A stretch of DNA of 59,867 nucleotides from Candidatus Pacearchaeota archaeon. Lineage in GTDB: Archaea; Nanobdellota; Nanobdellia; Pacearchaeales; GW2011-AR1. The notes beneath the pieces were generated by a model, which did no database searches, was not told the DNA's origin, and worked only from the letters and a program-made list of their open reading frames with translations. Positions 1-9,130 of this stretch are shown one piece after another. The stretch lies in contig JAAOYJ010000041.1 in the NCBI GenBank assembly GCA_018221285.1, forward strand, positions 1 through 59,867. Direction: 5' to 3'. The position numbers were made by a program, and so were the translations under genes. Position 1 is the stretch's first letter; each line of letters opens with the position of its first letter.

Positions 1-120
1 GTTATGTATAAGCCAATTGAAGAGTTGGAAGAATATAGGAGTGTAAAGAAGCCTTATTGTATTGTGGTTCCGAGTAAGCTTCACTTTGTGGAGAAAGAGG
101 TTTTGGAAGAATTAAAATGA
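1..120 (+). CDS. dphB: C-terminal end of a probable diphthine synthase (partial)
   Basis: Only the last 39 codons lie in the window and the frame is open to its left edge. The tail contains PYCIVVPSKLHFVEKEVLEE, which resembles the end of archaeal diphthine synthase, where a VPGxLHxxExExL pattern closes the protein. That enzyme methylates the modified histidine of elongation factor 2 during diphthamide synthesis. The stop overlaps the next start as ATGA, so the two genes are probably cotranscribed. The call rests on a short tail, so a different methyltransferase-like protein is possible. Confidence 0.55.
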   Translation, partial: VMYKPIEELEEYRSVKKPYCIVVPSKLHFVEKEVLEELK

Positions 121-524
121 AAATTTATGTTGCTACAACATTTGAAAATAAAGAAAAACTTTTAGAGATTCATAAAAAAATTAAAGAAATGGGTCATGAA
201 ATTGCTTATGATTGGACAACCCATAAACCAATTAAACCTTATGACAAAAATAAAGACCTCGCAATCCAATATTCGTCAAAAGATATTGAAGGAGTGGACA
301 ATTGTGATATCTTTATTTTAATAAGTAACGAAAAAATAAGTCCTGGAATGCACACCGAATTTGGTGCAGCAATATTTTCAAATATGAAATATGGAAAGCC
401 ATTAATTTATGTTGTTGGAGAGCATACATCAAATTCTATATTTTATTTTCATCCTTCTGTCAAAATAGTTGATTCTGTGGATGAGGTAATTAGTGAAATC
501 GGAGTAAATAAAGAACAAATTTAA
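117..524 (+). CDS. Nucleoside 2-deoxyribosyltransferase-like protein
   Basis: This 135-residue protein has the compact Rossmann-like layout of the nucleoside 2-deoxyribosyltransferase family. It starts MKIYVATTF, has an acidic VDNCDIFILIS strand in the middle, and then GMHTEFGAAI, where the glutamate sits at the position of the family's catalytic residue. Family members move deoxyribose between bases or hydrolyse nucleotides; the substrate cannot be told here. The start overlaps the upstream stop by ATGA, and the ileS start follows 24 bp after its stop, so it probably belongs to the same operon. It could instead be a noncatalytic relative. Confidence 0.7.
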   Translation: MKIYVATTFENKEKLLEIHKKIKEMGHEIAYDWTTHKPIKPYDKNKDLAIQYSSKDIEGVDNCDIFILISNEKISPGMHTEFGAAIFSNMKYGKPLIYVVGEHTSNSIFYFHPSVKIVDSVDEVISEIGVNKEQI

Positions 525-548
525 AAATATCAAAAGCGAGGTATTAGA

Positions 549-3404
549 ATGGACATGAAACATGAAACTGCTGTTTCGCGGTTTTGGAAAAAGTATAAAA
601 TATTTGAGCAATCATTAGAGAAACCTGCAGGAGCTAAGCCGAAAGATGATTATATTTTTTATGATGGGCCGCCGTTTATTACAGGCTTGCCTCATTATGG
701 AACTTTGTTAACAAGTATCCCTAAAGATGTTATTCCAAGATATTGGACAATGAAGGGTTATAGGGTTGAGAGAGTTTGGGGATGGGATTGTCATGGATTG
801 CCTGCAGAAAACCAAGTTGAGAAAGAATTAGGGTTAAAGAACAAGAAAGATATTGAAAAATTAGGAGTCGGTAAATTTGTTGGAGCATGCAAATCTTATG
901 TTGATAATGTTTCTAGCCAATGGGATTGGTATATTGATAGAATTGCTCGGTGGGTTGATATGGATAATTCGTATAGGACAATGGATATTAATTTCATGGA
1001 AAGTGTAATTTGGAGTTTCAAGGAATTATATGATAAAGGACTTATTTATGAAGGGTACAGAACATCACTTCATTGTCCTCGTTGTGCGACGCCACTTTCT
1101 AAATTCGAGATTACAATGGATGCGGGTTCATATAAAGATATAACTGAAGAATCTGTAGTTGTAAAGTTCAAACTGAAAGGCGAGGATAAATATGTTCTGG
1201 CCTGGACAACTACTCCATGGACACTACCAGGAAATTTAGCTTTAGCAGTTAATGATAAATTGAAATATGTTTCAGTAAAAATTAGTTCTGAAACTTATAT
1301 CTTGGCAAAGGATAGAATGGAAGAAATCTTGAAAGATAAAAAGTATAAGATTGTTGAAGAATTCACAGGGAAGAAATTAGTTGGGTTAGAATATGAACCT
1401 TTGTTTGATTTAAGAAATAAAGAGATTAATGAAGATAAAAATACTTACAAAATTTATTCTGAAAAATTCGTGAGTACAGAAGAGGGCACAGGAGTTGTTC
1501 ATATTGCTCCTAATTTCGGGGAAGATGATTTTGAATCTGGTAAGAAAAATAGTTTACCGATGGTAGATTTGATGGATGAGAACGGAGCCTATACAGAAGA
1601 AGCAGGGGATTTTAAGGGACTTTATTTTTCAAAGGCGGGAAAAAAGGTTTTAGAAGATTTGGGAGAAAAGTTATTCTCGAATTTTAAAGTCACACACTCT
1701 TATCCATTCTGTTATAGATGTAATACTCCATTAATTTACAAAACTCAAAAAGCCTGGTATCTAAATGTTGACAAAGTTAGAGCTAAGATGCTCAAAACAA
1801 ATGAGAAGATTAGATGGGTTCCAGATTATTTCAAGCATGGAAGGTTCAAGTATAATTTAGAGAACGCGCCCCATTATAATTTGTCTCGTTCGAGGTACTG
1901 GGGTTCTCCGATGCCAATTTGGAGATGTGAAAAATGTGAAGAGATAAAAGTTGTAGGTTCAATTAAAGAGATTGAAAAATTAAGCGGGAAGAAAGTAAAG
2001 GATTTGCATTTGCCGAAAATTGATGACCATAAATTCAAATGTAAATGTGGGGAAATTATGAATCGTATTCCAGAGGTTTTGGATTGTTGGTTTGAGTCTG
2101 GGGCTATGCCGTTTGCGCAGTGGCACTATCCATTCAAAAGAAAAAATGATTTTAAGAAAATTTTTCCTGCGGATTTTATAATCGAATATACCGGTCAGCT
2201 TCGAGGGTGGTTTTATTATTTACATCTTCTTTCAAATAGTTTGTTTGGTTCTGAGAGTTTCAAAAATGTTGTATGCCACGGAGTTTTGGCTGGAACAGAT
2301 GGAAGAAAGATGAGTAAGTCTTATGGAAATTATCCTGATCCAAAAGAAACCTTGGAGAGATATGGGGGAGACGCAATAAGGATGTACTTTCTGTCAAGCC
2401 AGTTATTTGTTGGAGGGGATATGAACCTTTCTGAAGAAGACATTAAAAATTCTTTAAGGAAAAATGTCATGCTCTTATGGAACATCTACAAATTTTATGA
2501 ATTATCTACGGACAAAAAAGTTAAGATAAAGAAAACAAAAAGTAAGAATCTTTTGGACAGATGGATCATTGCTCGGTTGAATCAGTTAATTAAAGACGTT
2601 ACTAATAATATGGAAGAATATAATCTTCCTTCTGCAGCAAGACTTGTGACAGAGTTTATTGAAGATTTATCGACGTGGTATGTTAGGCAAAGTAGAGATA
2701 GATTCAATGATAATGATCTTGATGCAATTAGTACTTTTAAGGTTGTGTTGGAAACTTCATCAAAAGTTATTGCTCCATTCATGCCATTTTTAGCAGAACA
2801 TATTTGGCAAGGAATTACAAATAATGATTTTAAAAATAAAAACGAATCTGTTCATTTGCAGAAGTGGCCGAAGTATGATTATAAATTAATTGACAAACCT
2901 TTGATAGATAAAATGAAACTTGTAAGAGAAGTTGTTTCTAAAGGATTGATGGAAAGGGATAAAGCAGGAATTGGATTGAGATGGCCGTTGGCGAAAGTAA
3001 ATATTACTTCGGATGAAAAATTGAGTAAAGATTTTTTAGAGATTATTGAAAATCAGCTGAATATTAAGAAAATAAAATTCGAGAAAGGTGCTGAACTTTC
3101 TGTGGAATTAGACGCAAAAATGACTCCTGAACTTGAGGAAGAAGGGTATGCTCGGGAGATGTCGAGGCAGGTTCAAGCGTTTAGGAAAAAGTTGGGATTA
3201 GAGAAGAAAGATAGGATTGAGTTATCTATTTTTACCGACGAGGATTTCAAAAAAGTTCTTGAGAAGCGGAAAGAATTTATTCAGAGCAGGACAAATTCGA
3301 AAATGGTGGAAATTGTTACAACTAAGAAGGAAAGATTTAAAAAGAATATTGGGTTTAAAATAAAAGATAAAAGAGGCGAGATTGGGATTATAACTACCGA
3401 CTAG
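549..3404 (+). CDS. ileS: Isoleucyl-tRNA synthetase
   Basis: This class I synthetase of 951 residues charges tRNA-Ile. The HIGH motif appears as HYGT at residues 49-52, and KMSKS is at 587-591 followed by YGNYPDP. GWDCHGLPAENQVE and the TTPWTLPGNLAL and GTGVVHIAPNFGEDD stretches mark the catalytic core and the CP1 editing domain. Cysteine pairs (CPRC near residue 175, CEKC near 465) suggest zinc sites. The C-terminal third is the anticodon-binding region. Length is slightly short of the usual archaeal enzyme. The start is set by a GAGGT box at 538-542; a second ATG two codons later is possible. Confidence 0.97.
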   Translation: MDMKHETAVSRFWKKYKIFEQSLEKPAGAKPKDDYIFYDGPPFITGLPHYGTLLTSIPKDVIPRYWTMKGYRVERVWGWDCHGLPAENQVEKELGLKNKKDIEKLGVGKFVGACKSYVDNVSSQWDWYIDRIARWVDMDNSYRTMDINFMESVIWSFKELYDKGLIYEGYRTSLHCPRCATPLSKFEITMDAGSYKDITEESVVVKFKLKGEDKYVLAWTTTPWTLPGNLALAVNDKLKYVSVKISSETYILAKDRMEEILKDKKYKIVEEFTGKKLVGLEYEPLFDLRNKEINEDKNTYKIYSEKFVSTEEGTGVVHIAPNFGEDDFESGKKNSLPMVDLMDENGAYTEEAGDFKGLYFSKAGKKVLEDLGEKLFSNFKVTHSYPFCYRCNTPLIYKTQKAWYLNVDKVRAKMLKTNEKIRWVPDYFKHGRFKYNLENAPHYNLSRSRYWGSPMPIWRCEKCEEIKVVGSIKEIEKLSGKKVKDLHLPKIDDHKFKCKCGEIMNRIPEVLDCWFESGAMPFAQWHYPFKRKNDFKKIFPADFIIEYTGQLRGWFYYLHLLSNSLFGSESFKNVVCHGVLAGTDGRKMSKSYGNYPDPKETLERYGGDAIRMYFLSSQLFVGGDMNLSEEDIKNSLRKNVMLLWNIYKFYELSTDKKVKIKKTKSKNLLDRWIIARLNQLIKDVTNNMEEYNLPSAARLVTEFIEDLSTWYVRQSRDRFNDNDLDAISTFKVVLETSSKVIAPFMPFLAEHIWQGITNNDFKNKNESVHLQKWPKYDYKLIDKPLIDKMKLVREVVSKGLMERDKAGIGLRWPLAKVNITSDEKLSKDFLEIIENQLNIKKIKFEKGAELSVELDAKMTPELEEEGYAREMSRQVQAFRKKLGLEKKDRIELSIFTDEDFKKVLEKRKEFIQSRTNSKMVEIVTTKKERFKKNIGFKIKDKRGEIGIITTD

Positions 3405-3437
3405 TAATCCATTGAATTTGCTCTTTTAGAATAACAA

Positions 3438-3447
3438 TCTTTAAAAA
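3438..3447 (+). promoter_or_regulatory. TATA-like box for the first TrmB gene
   Basis: The motif ATCTTTAAAA lies about 35 bp before the ATG at 3477, with an A-rich stretch between. This spacing fits an archaeal TBP site with a short leader. It separates the regulator from ileS, whose stop is 72 bp upstream of the ATG. Confidence 0.5.
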
Positions 3448-3476
3448 GAAAAGAACCGAAAAAATAACATAATAAA

Positions 3477-4283
3477 ATGATAGTTAAAGACGAATTTTTG
3501 AGTCGATTAAGAAAGATTTTTGATTTGAATCTTTATGAAGTAAAAGTTTGGACTGCATTGCTTTCTCGAGGGACTTCGACTGCTGGAGAACTGAGCAATA
3601 TTTCTGATGTTCCTAGGTCAAGGACTTATGATATTCTTGAGAGTTTGGAGAAGAAAGGGTTTATTGTGATGAAGCTTGGAAAGCCGATTAAGTTTGTTGC
3701 TCTGAAGCCAGAAGAAGTTGTTGAAAGAGTAAAAAAGAATTTGATGCAGGCTGCTAAAGATAGATCGAAAAGACTTGAGACTTTGAAAGGTGACGAAGTT
3801 TTGAGTGAACTTAATACATTATTTACGAAAGGAATTAAGTTTGTTGAGCCTTCGGATTTGTCAGGAAGTTTGAGAGGCAGACAGAATTTGTATAATCATT
3901 TGGATATGATGGTGAGGGATGCTGAAAAGACGATCACGATCATAACCACAGCAGAGGGGCTGAATCGAAAACTTGAGGCATTATTGCCGAGTTTAGAAAA
4001 ATGTAAAAAGAGGGGTGTGAAGATAAGAATTGCCGCCCCGATTGACAACAACAATATCAAGGTCGCGAAGGCTTTGAAGAAAGTTGCAGAAGTTAAGAAC
4101 TTAGAAAAGATGAAAGCGCGGTTCGTTGTTATTGACTCCAACCAGTTGATGTTTATGCTTCTTGATGATGAGAAATTCCATCCGAACTATGATATTGGTA
4201 TTTGGATAAACACAGAATTCTTTGCTCAAGCTCTTGAACAGCTTTTTGATCTGGCTTGGAAAGAGATGAAAGCTGTTAAGTAA
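3477..4283 (+). CDS. TrmB-family transcriptional regulator (copy 1)
   Basis: The N-terminal 70 residues form a winged helix of the TrmB type, with DLNLYEVKVWTALLSRG and then DVPRSRTYDILESLEKKGF as the recognition region. The rest resembles the TrmB effector domain, usually a sugar sensor. It would bind operator DNA as a dimer. A close paralogue lies at 38709-39485 on the other strand and shares the DNA-binding helix nearly residue for residue. It is followed after 1 bp by a small membrane protein gene, a likely cotranscribed partner. The ligand and targets are unknown. Confidence 0.88.
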   Translation: MIVKDEFLSRLRKIFDLNLYEVKVWTALLSRGTSTAGELSNISDVPRSRTYDILESLEKKGFIVMKLGKPIKFVALKPEEVVERVKKNLMQAAKDRSKRLETLKGDEVLSELNTLFTKGIKFVEPSDLSGSLRGRQNLYNHLDMMVRDAEKTITIITTAEGLNRKLEALLPSLEKCKKRGVKIRIAAPIDNNNIKVAKALKKVAEVKNLEKMKARFVVIDSNQLMFMLLDDEKFHPNYDIGIWINTEFFAQALEQLFDLAWKEMKAVK

Positions 4284-4284
4284 A

Positions 4285-4530
4285 ATGGGTTGGAAAAATT
4301 GGAGTTATTCTAGAAAGGGTTTATTTATTGGTGCTATTTTAGGATTAATCTTAGGGATATCCCCTTTCTTCCTTGTTCTTGGGATTGAAAATTATATGAT
4401 GAATCTTGGTATTATGATGGCCCCCATTCCTTTTATTGGTTTCTTTTTAATGCCTTTATTCACCCTTTTTGGTTACGCTTTTCTCTTCGCACTAATTGGC
4501 TATCTCGTCGGAAAATTTAAAAAGAACTAA
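4285..4530 (+). CDS. Small two-helix membrane protein
   Basis: This 81-residue hydrophobic protein has two clear membrane segments, about residues 12-32 and 47-74, separated by a short MMNLGIMMAPIP turn, and a basic C-terminus ending GKFKKN. The ATG lies just after the TrmB stop, so translation is probably coupled. I do not recognise a family. The position suggests a role in whatever transport or sensing the TrmB protein controls, but this is inference. Confidence 0.6.
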   Translation: MGWKNWSYSRKGLFIGAILGLILGISPFFLVLGIENYMMNLGIMMAPIPFIGFFLMPLFTLFGYAFLFALIGYLVGKFKKN

Positions 4531-4636
4531 CTATTATAAGTTATAATAATAAAAGAGGCTGAGAGCGAGACCACAAGTCTCCCACTCATTCATTCCGATG
4601 GTTGTAGAAATAACTGAAAGGAGGTAATTGATTTAT

Positions 4637-4852
4637 ATGGGAAAGAAATTTAAGAAAAAAATGGATAAGAAGGTTAAGAAGATGGACTATCACGATGTGA
4701 AACTTGTTAAGTTATCTTCTATCGCGTTTGCACTTCTTGTGCTAAACTTATGGCCTGCAGCAATGGCTTGGGTTGCAAGTGTTCATTGGGGATGGTTTTT
4801 AGGAGTAACAATACTTTTTGTTTGGAGACCTGCTAGAAAGTTTTGGGCGTAA
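4637..4852 (+). CDS. Small basic membrane protein
   Basis: The protein has 71 residues: a lysine-rich N-terminus (MGKKFKKKMDKKVKKMD) followed by two hydrophobic segments near residues 27-45 and 48-63. The ATG at 4637 is preferred over an in-frame TTG at 4628 because the strong ribosome site AAGGAGGT at 4618-4625 is 11 bp from the ATG and only 2 bp from the TTG. The positive-inside pattern predicts a cytoplasmic N-terminus. No family is recognised. Confidence 0.6.
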   Translation: MGKKFKKKMDKKVKKMDYHDVKLVKLSSIAFALLVLNLWPAAMAWVASVHWGWFLGVTILFVWRPARKFWA

Positions 4853-4926
4853 GAAGATATTTTATTTTTTAATTATTGTTTTGTAATATAGGAATTCTTA
4901 AAAGTTAGTGTATTTAATCATAGTAG

Positions 4927-5220
4927 ATGATAGAAAAATCTAAAGGGAGTTATGGTCCTGATCAAAATCTTGATATTAAGGGATTACATGCCTATCTAAA
5001 AAAGAATGCTAAAAGACGTTCTCTTGGTCCGATAGTTACTCTAAAAAGATGGAGTTATGAATTTTATACTATAGATACTTTGGAAATTTTTAATGAGGAC
5101 GGAGAGATAAATAAGGTATTTTTAAAAGTTCACCCACAAGATGACAAATTCCCAAAACGTAAAAAATCGGCTAAGGACGTATTTAATGAATTAGAGAGTG
5201 TTCTTCTAAATAAAATTTAA
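4927..5220 (+). CDS. Hypothetical protein, 97 residues
   Basis: A soluble, charged protein with an alternating pattern (RWSYEFYTIDTLEIF, EINKVFLKVHPQD) that predicts a small beta-rich fold, and a helical tail. A TATA-like TTCTTAAAAG at about 4892-4901 lies about 30 bp upstream, supporting an independent leaderless transcript. It ends convergently with the small membrane gene at 5283. No family is recognised and no function is proposed. Confidence 0.5.
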   Translation: MIEKSKGSYGPDQNLDIKGLHAYLKKNAKRRSLGPIVTLKRWSYEFYTIDTLEIFNEDGEINKVFLKVHPQDDKFPKRKKSAKDVFNELESVLLNKI

Positions 5221-5282
5221 CTACTAACTTCTAACCCAAAAAAAATCCAAGAAAAAAGATAAAATAAAAAAATAATAAATGT

Positions 5283-5495
5283 TTATTTGTTCATGATTGC
5301 CATTACTGCCCCGACCAATGTTGTAACAATTACAATCCATCCAACTGCCCAGACAATCCAGATTCCTGCAGCAGATGTTCCACCTAACCATGATGGAAGT
5401 CTAAGGACTCCTTCAACCATTCCAAAAGCTACTGCTAATGAAACTACAACACCTGTAAACCATGCAAGAAAACTTAACGCATTTTGATTTGCCAT
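5283..5495 (-). CDS. Small two-helix membrane protein
   Basis: A 70-residue hydrophobic protein with membrane segments near residues 8-30 and 43-66 and a short LPSWLGGTSAAG loop between them. The start is supported by GGAGGT about 11 bp upstream, at 5507-5512 on the minus strand. It resembles small pilin-like or holin-like membrane proteins only in size and composition, so no function is assigned. A clean antisense frame over the same span is a shadow. Confidence 0.6.
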   Translation of the reverse strand: MANQNALSFLAWFTGVVVSLAVAFGMVEGVLRLPSWLGGTSAAGIWIVWAVGWIVIVTTLVGAVMAIMNK

Positions 5496-5604
5496 ATTAA
5501 TTTATAACCTCCTTTTTTATTTAATTATTTATTTTCCTAAGGAAACTTATCTTTAAATAACTTTCTCAATCCCGACTACAAAATAAAAATAAAAATAAAT
5601 TAAA

Positions 5605-6063
5605 TTACTTCTTTTTCTTTCTTACTACTTTTCTCTTCGCTGTTCTTCTTTTCTTAACCTTCTTCTTAACTGCTTTCCTTTTCACAGTTCTCTTCTTTGC
5701 TTTCTTCTTAACAGCTTTCTTCTTTTTCTTTCCGCCTGAAACCCCTGAAAGTGTTGCACGATATCCGATTGGGGCTTGTGCTGAAACCAAAGCCATTTCT
5801 CTAGCTGACAAGCTTCTTGCCCTAGCCATAGTCGTTCTAATCGAATTATCTAATCTCTTAAGTTCTAAGTTAGTCTTCTTTACTGAAGAAGCCAATGCCC
5901 TCTCAGAAATTTTTCCGAAGAAGAATCTTTTACACTCTTTATCAAATTGGTTCATGAGTGCTTGTTTCTCGTCTTGACGCCCACGAATCAACTCTCCTGC
6001 AGCAGTAAGATCTTTTTGCATCTTCACGAAGAAAGATACATTCATCTTTTTTGTTTGTGCCAT
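5605..6063 (-). CDS. Lysine-tailed, histone H1-like DNA-binding protein
   Basis: The first 110 residues are helical and charged, with KKTNLELKRLDNSIRTTMARARSL patterns consistent with a coiled or helical-bundle head. The last 43 residues are almost entirely lysine, arginine, valine and alanine in AVKKKAKKRTVKRKAV-type repeats, like the tails of histone H1 and bacterial Hc1/AlgP-type proteins. The likely role is nucleoid or RNA binding. A TATA-like TTATATAAAC at about 6107-6116 and GAGGA before the ATG support expression. It is not a histone-fold protein. The function is inferred from composition only. Confidence 0.6.
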   Translation of the reverse strand: MAQTKKMNVSFFVKMQKDLTAAGELIRGRQDEKQALMNQFDKECKRFFFGKISERALASSVKKTNLELKRLDNSIRTTMARARSLSAREMALVSAQAPIGYRATLSGVSGGKKKKKAVKKKAKKRTVKRKAVKKKVKKRRTAKRKVVRKKKK

Positions 6064-6133
6064 TTAATCCTCTTTTAATTTAATTAATTGTTTAAAGAAA
6101 AACTGGTTTATATAATTTTGTGTGGTTAGAAAT

Positions 6134-6200
6134 GCTCGCTGTCGCGAGGATGTTTGGGAAGTTGTTAATAGGATAGCTTCGCATTATAGGTTGGATAACT
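6134..6200 (+). repeat. Dispersed repeat, copy 1
   Basis: This copy runs from GCTCGCTGTCGCGAGG through the core GGATAGCTTCGCATTAT to GGATAACT. It lies between the 3' end of the minus-strand 59-residue gene and the promoter of the lysine-tailed protein. The 5' part can fold (CTCGC/GCGAG). Related copies are at 9131, 9487, 16919, 41138, 41881, 51560 and 56900. Confidence 0.8.
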
Positions 6201-6209
6201 TACATTATT

Positions 6210-6389
6210 TTATTCTCTAACCACCATTCCATATTCCCCAGTTTTAGGGTCTTGTCCAATAGAAACATCTATCTTAACAGTTCGCTCGCTTCCAGAAGTG
6301 TTTGTTTTGAAAGAACCATATCTTGGGAAATCTTTATGACCTTCCATTAATATCTCTGCTCCGAATATATCTTCAAAAGTTAATACCAT
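6210..6389 (-). CDS. Small hypothetical protein, 59 residues
   Basis: An intact frame of 60 codons including TAA, starting MVLTFEDIFGAEILMEGHKD and ending GEYGMVVRE. It has a strong TATA-like ATATTTATAATAT just upstream on the minus strand (about 6408-6420), close to the argS stop, giving a near-leaderless start. The mixed strand and helix pattern and the promoter make it likely real. Function unknown. Confidence 0.6.
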   Translation of the reverse strand: MVLTFEDIFGAEILMEGHKDFPRYGSFKTNTSGSERTVKIDVSIGQDPKTGEYGMVVRE

Positions 6390-6426
6390 AGAAATATCAG
6401 GGTTTCATATTATAAATATCTTTTCA

Positions 6427-8115
6427 TCACATCTCTTCCAAAGTTTCAATTCCTAAAAGGTCCAGAGAGTTTCTTAAAACTTGTCTGAATGCCTCGACAA
6501 GTGCAAGTCTGAAGGCTTCGTTTTCAGAACCAATCACAGGACACGCATGATAAAATTCATTGAATAGTTTTGCAACCTGGAAAGAATAATTTGCAATCAG
6601 CGACGGAGCGAGAGTGTTATATGCTCTTAGGACAGTATCTGGAAATTGGGAAAGTTTCTTAACTAACTCAAGTTCCTTTGGATCTAAATCTTCAATCTTA
6701 AACTTTCCTTGCGGACCTGCTTTTCTTAAAATAGAACTTGCTCTTGCATAACTGTATAGGATGTAGGGGCCTGTGTCTCCTTCGAATGAAACGAATTTTT
6801 TAATATCAAAAACCATGTTATGGGTTCTTGAGTTCTTCAGGTCTCCGTAAAAGATTGCTGCTATCGCCACTGTTAAAGCTCTTTTTTCTAATTCTCTTTT
6901 GGAAATTTTTGGTGCTCTTTTCTGGATTTCTTCTTTTGCTAATAATGTTGTTTTGTCGAGGATATCTTTCATGACAATTGACTTTCCTTTCCTTGTTGAG
7001 AATCTCTTTCCGTCCTTATCAAGGTAAAGCCCATGGTCAACATGAACACAATCTTTTGCCCACTTATATCCCATTAACTCAAGAATTTTAAAAACTTGTT
7101 TAAAATGTAATTTCTGTTCCTGGCCGACTTCATAAATCATTTTTTTGAATTTGTATTTCTTTTGTCTCTTTATTGCTGCTGCCAAATCTCTTGTTGCGTA
7201 AAGAGTTGTTCCGTCGCTTTTTTCAATCAATGAAACTCCTAAATTATGTTTTTTGAGATCTACAATCAATGCTCCGTCGCTTTTCTGTAAAAGTTTTTTC
7301 TCTTTCAATTCTGCGATAACTTTTTTCATTTCTTTGTTCTGCAGAGATTCACCGTCGTAAAAATCGAATTTTATATTTAGAAGCTTGTACATTTTTCTAA
7401 GGTCTTCTAAACTAAATCCTCTGAATATCTTCCACAACATCAAAGCCTTTCTGTCTCCTTCCTCAAGTCTCTTAAACCACTCTCGCGATTTCTTTTCATA
7501 GATTTTTTTATTTGCCTTTACATAAACTTCTAGCAGATGTTTTATGGGGATCTTTTCTAATTTTTTTTCGCTTCCGAATTTTTCATAACCTAAAAGAAGT
7601 TTTCCAAACTGGGTTCCCCAATCTCCTAAATAATTTATTCTTGTTACTTTAAATCCATAGAATTCGTGGAGGTTGGCAATTGAGTTTCCGATGATTGTTG
7701 ATCTTAGATGTCCTATCCCAAAAGGCTTTGCAATATTTGGTGAAGAGAATTCAACAACAACTCGCTTCCCTTTCCCAATCTTGCTTTTCCCGAAATTCTT
7801 TTTTTGAGTTATTGCTTCCCAGACAATTCTTCGTGCCATATCTTTTCTATCTAATATAAAATTAACATAAGCTCCTGAGGTCTGAACATCGTCGAAATCT
7901 GTCAGAGGGTACTTCTTAATTTTTGATCTTAGCTCCAAAGCAATCTGGCTAGGTTCTGACTTGAGTTTTGATGCAAGAAAGAAACAGGGAAACGCATAGT
8001 CCCCCATATCAGAGGATGGAGGCATCTCAATAATCCTCTCGATCTCATCCTTTTTCATCTTAACCCCTTTGTCTTTCAATGCCTTTTGAAGAATATTAAC
8101 CACCACTTGTTTCAT
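6427..8115 (-). CDS. argS: Arginyl-tRNA synthetase
   Basis: This 562-residue class I enzyme charges tRNA-Arg. The HIGH-like motif is GIGH at residues 133-136 inside SSPNIAKPFGIGHLRST. The KMSKS position is the degenerate FSTRKGKS, as is common in ArgRS. The N-terminal 90 residues match the Arg-tRNA recognition domain, and the last 130 (FEGDTGPYILYSYARASSIL onward) are the DALR anticodon-binding domain. It is divergent from trxB with 76 bp between starts; an AATTTATTAA box upstream is a plausible TATA. Confidence 0.97.
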   Translation of the reverse strand: MKQVVVNILQKALKDKGVKMKKDEIERIIEMPPSSDMGDYAFPCFFLASKLKSEPSQIALELRSKIKKYPLTDFDDVQTSGAYVNFILDRKDMARRIVWEAITQKKNFGKSKIGKGKRVVVEFSSPNIAKPFGIGHLRSTIIGNSIANLHEFYGFKVTRINYLGDWGTQFGKLLLGYEKFGSEKKLEKIPIKHLLEVYVKANKKIYEKKSREWFKRLEEGDRKALMLWKIFRGFSLEDLRKMYKLLNIKFDFYDGESLQNKEMKKVIAELKEKKLLQKSDGALIVDLKKHNLGVSLIEKSDGTTLYATRDLAAAIKRQKKYKFKKMIYEVGQEQKLHFKQVFKILELMGYKWAKDCVHVDHGLYLDKDGKRFSTRKGKSIVMKDILDKTTLLAKEEIQKRAPKISKRELEKRALTVAIAAIFYGDLKNSRTHNMVFDIKKFVSFEGDTGPYILYSYARASSILRKAGPQGKFKIEDLDPKELELVKKLSQFPDTVLRAYNTLAPSLIANYSFQVAKLFNEFYHACPVIGSENEAFRLALVEAFRQVLRNSLDLLGIETLEEM

Positions 8116-8191
8116 AACTAAAAGAAAGAAAGCAGGTTAATAAATTTGTTGTAAGCGTAATAGTTATAAACTGTTCTGAATAATTCACTGT

Positions 8192-9130
8192 ATGACATAC
8201 GACTTGATTATTATTGGTGCGGGGCCTGCTGGAATGACAGCAGCGATTTATGCTGCGAGGTATAAGTTGAAAGTTTTGGTGATTGGAAAAATTCCTGGAG
8301 GATATATGGGTGAGGCTCATGAGGTTTGTAATTTTCCTACTTATGAAAAGGCAACTGGGATGGAATTGGTTCAGAAGATGGTTAATCAAGTTAAGAATTT
8401 AGGTGTTGAAATAAAGACAGAGGAAGTTTTGGATGTTAAGAAAGGTAAAGAGTTTATTGTCTCGGCAGGGAAGAATGAATATTCGGCGAAGAAGATCTTG
8501 ATTGCTACAGGTTCTAAGAGGAGGTCGTTGGGAGTTGAGAGAGAGAAGGAACTTACCGGAAAAGGATTGCATTATTGTGCAACATGCGATGCTGGTTTTT
8601 ACAAGGATAAGATTGTTGGAGTTGCAGGAGGAGGAGATGCTGCTTTGACTGCTGCGCTTTTGCTTTCAAAGTTTGCAAAAAAAGTCTATCTAATATATAG
8701 GAGAGATAAATTCATCAATGCAGAGCCAACATGGGTGGACGAGGTTAAGAAGGTTAAGAATATAGAACCTCTTTTCAATTCTGAGATTACTGAATTAATT
8801 GGAAAGGATAAGCTTGAAAGAGTTAGATTAACACCCAAGGGTGTACCCTCTGTAGAGGAAGATGTAAATACAGAGGGCAATGAAGTTGTTGTTGATGGTT
8901 TGTTTGTTGAGATTGGAAGTATTCCTGGAAGTGTGATTGCTGAAAAGCTAGGAGTAAAGATGAAAGACAATTATATTATGGTTAGTAAAAATCAAGAGAC
9001 AAATGCTGGAGGAGTTTTTGCAGCAGGGGATGTTACAGATAATCCGCTGAAGCAAATTGTTACAGCTTGTGGGGAAGGGGCTATTGCAGGTTATAGTGTG
9101 TATAAGGAATTGATGAGAGAGAAGAAATAG
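8192..9130 (+). CDS. trxB: Thioredoxin reductase (NADPH type)
   Basis: The 312-residue flavoprotein has the FAD motif GAGPAG at residues 9-14, the redox pair CATC at 129-132, the NADPH-type motif GGGDAA at 146-151, and the C-terminal FAD motif GVFAAGDVTDNPLKQ. It passes electrons from NAD(P)H to thioredoxin or a glutaredoxin-like partner in the cytoplasm. A TATA-like AGTTATAAA at 8162-8170 lies 22-30 bp before the ATG, so the message is nearly leaderless. A dispersed repeat begins at the base after the stop codon. Confidence 0.95.
   Translation: MTYDLIIIGAGPAGMTAAIYAARYKLKVLVIGKIPGGYMGEAHEVCNFPTYEKATGMELVQKMVNQVKNLGVEIKTEEVLDVKKGKEFIVSAGKNEYSAKKILIATGSKRRSLGVEREKELTGKGLHYCATCDAGFYKDKIVGVAGGGDAALTAALLLSKFAKKVYLIYRRDKFINAEPTWVDEVKKVKNIEPLFNSEITELIGKDKLERVRLTPKGVPSVEEDVNTEGNEVVVDGLFVEIGSIPGSVIAEKLGVKMKDNYIMVSKNQETNAGGVFAAGDVTDNPLKQIVTACGEGAIAGYSVYKELMREKK

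Noticed and set aside
4554-4625. GAGAC/GTCTC hairpin and CTGA-like motifs before the small basic membrane gene, considered as a C/D box RNA
   Set aside because: The C box is poor (CGATGGT) and the spacing does not fit; only a leader hairpin can be supported.
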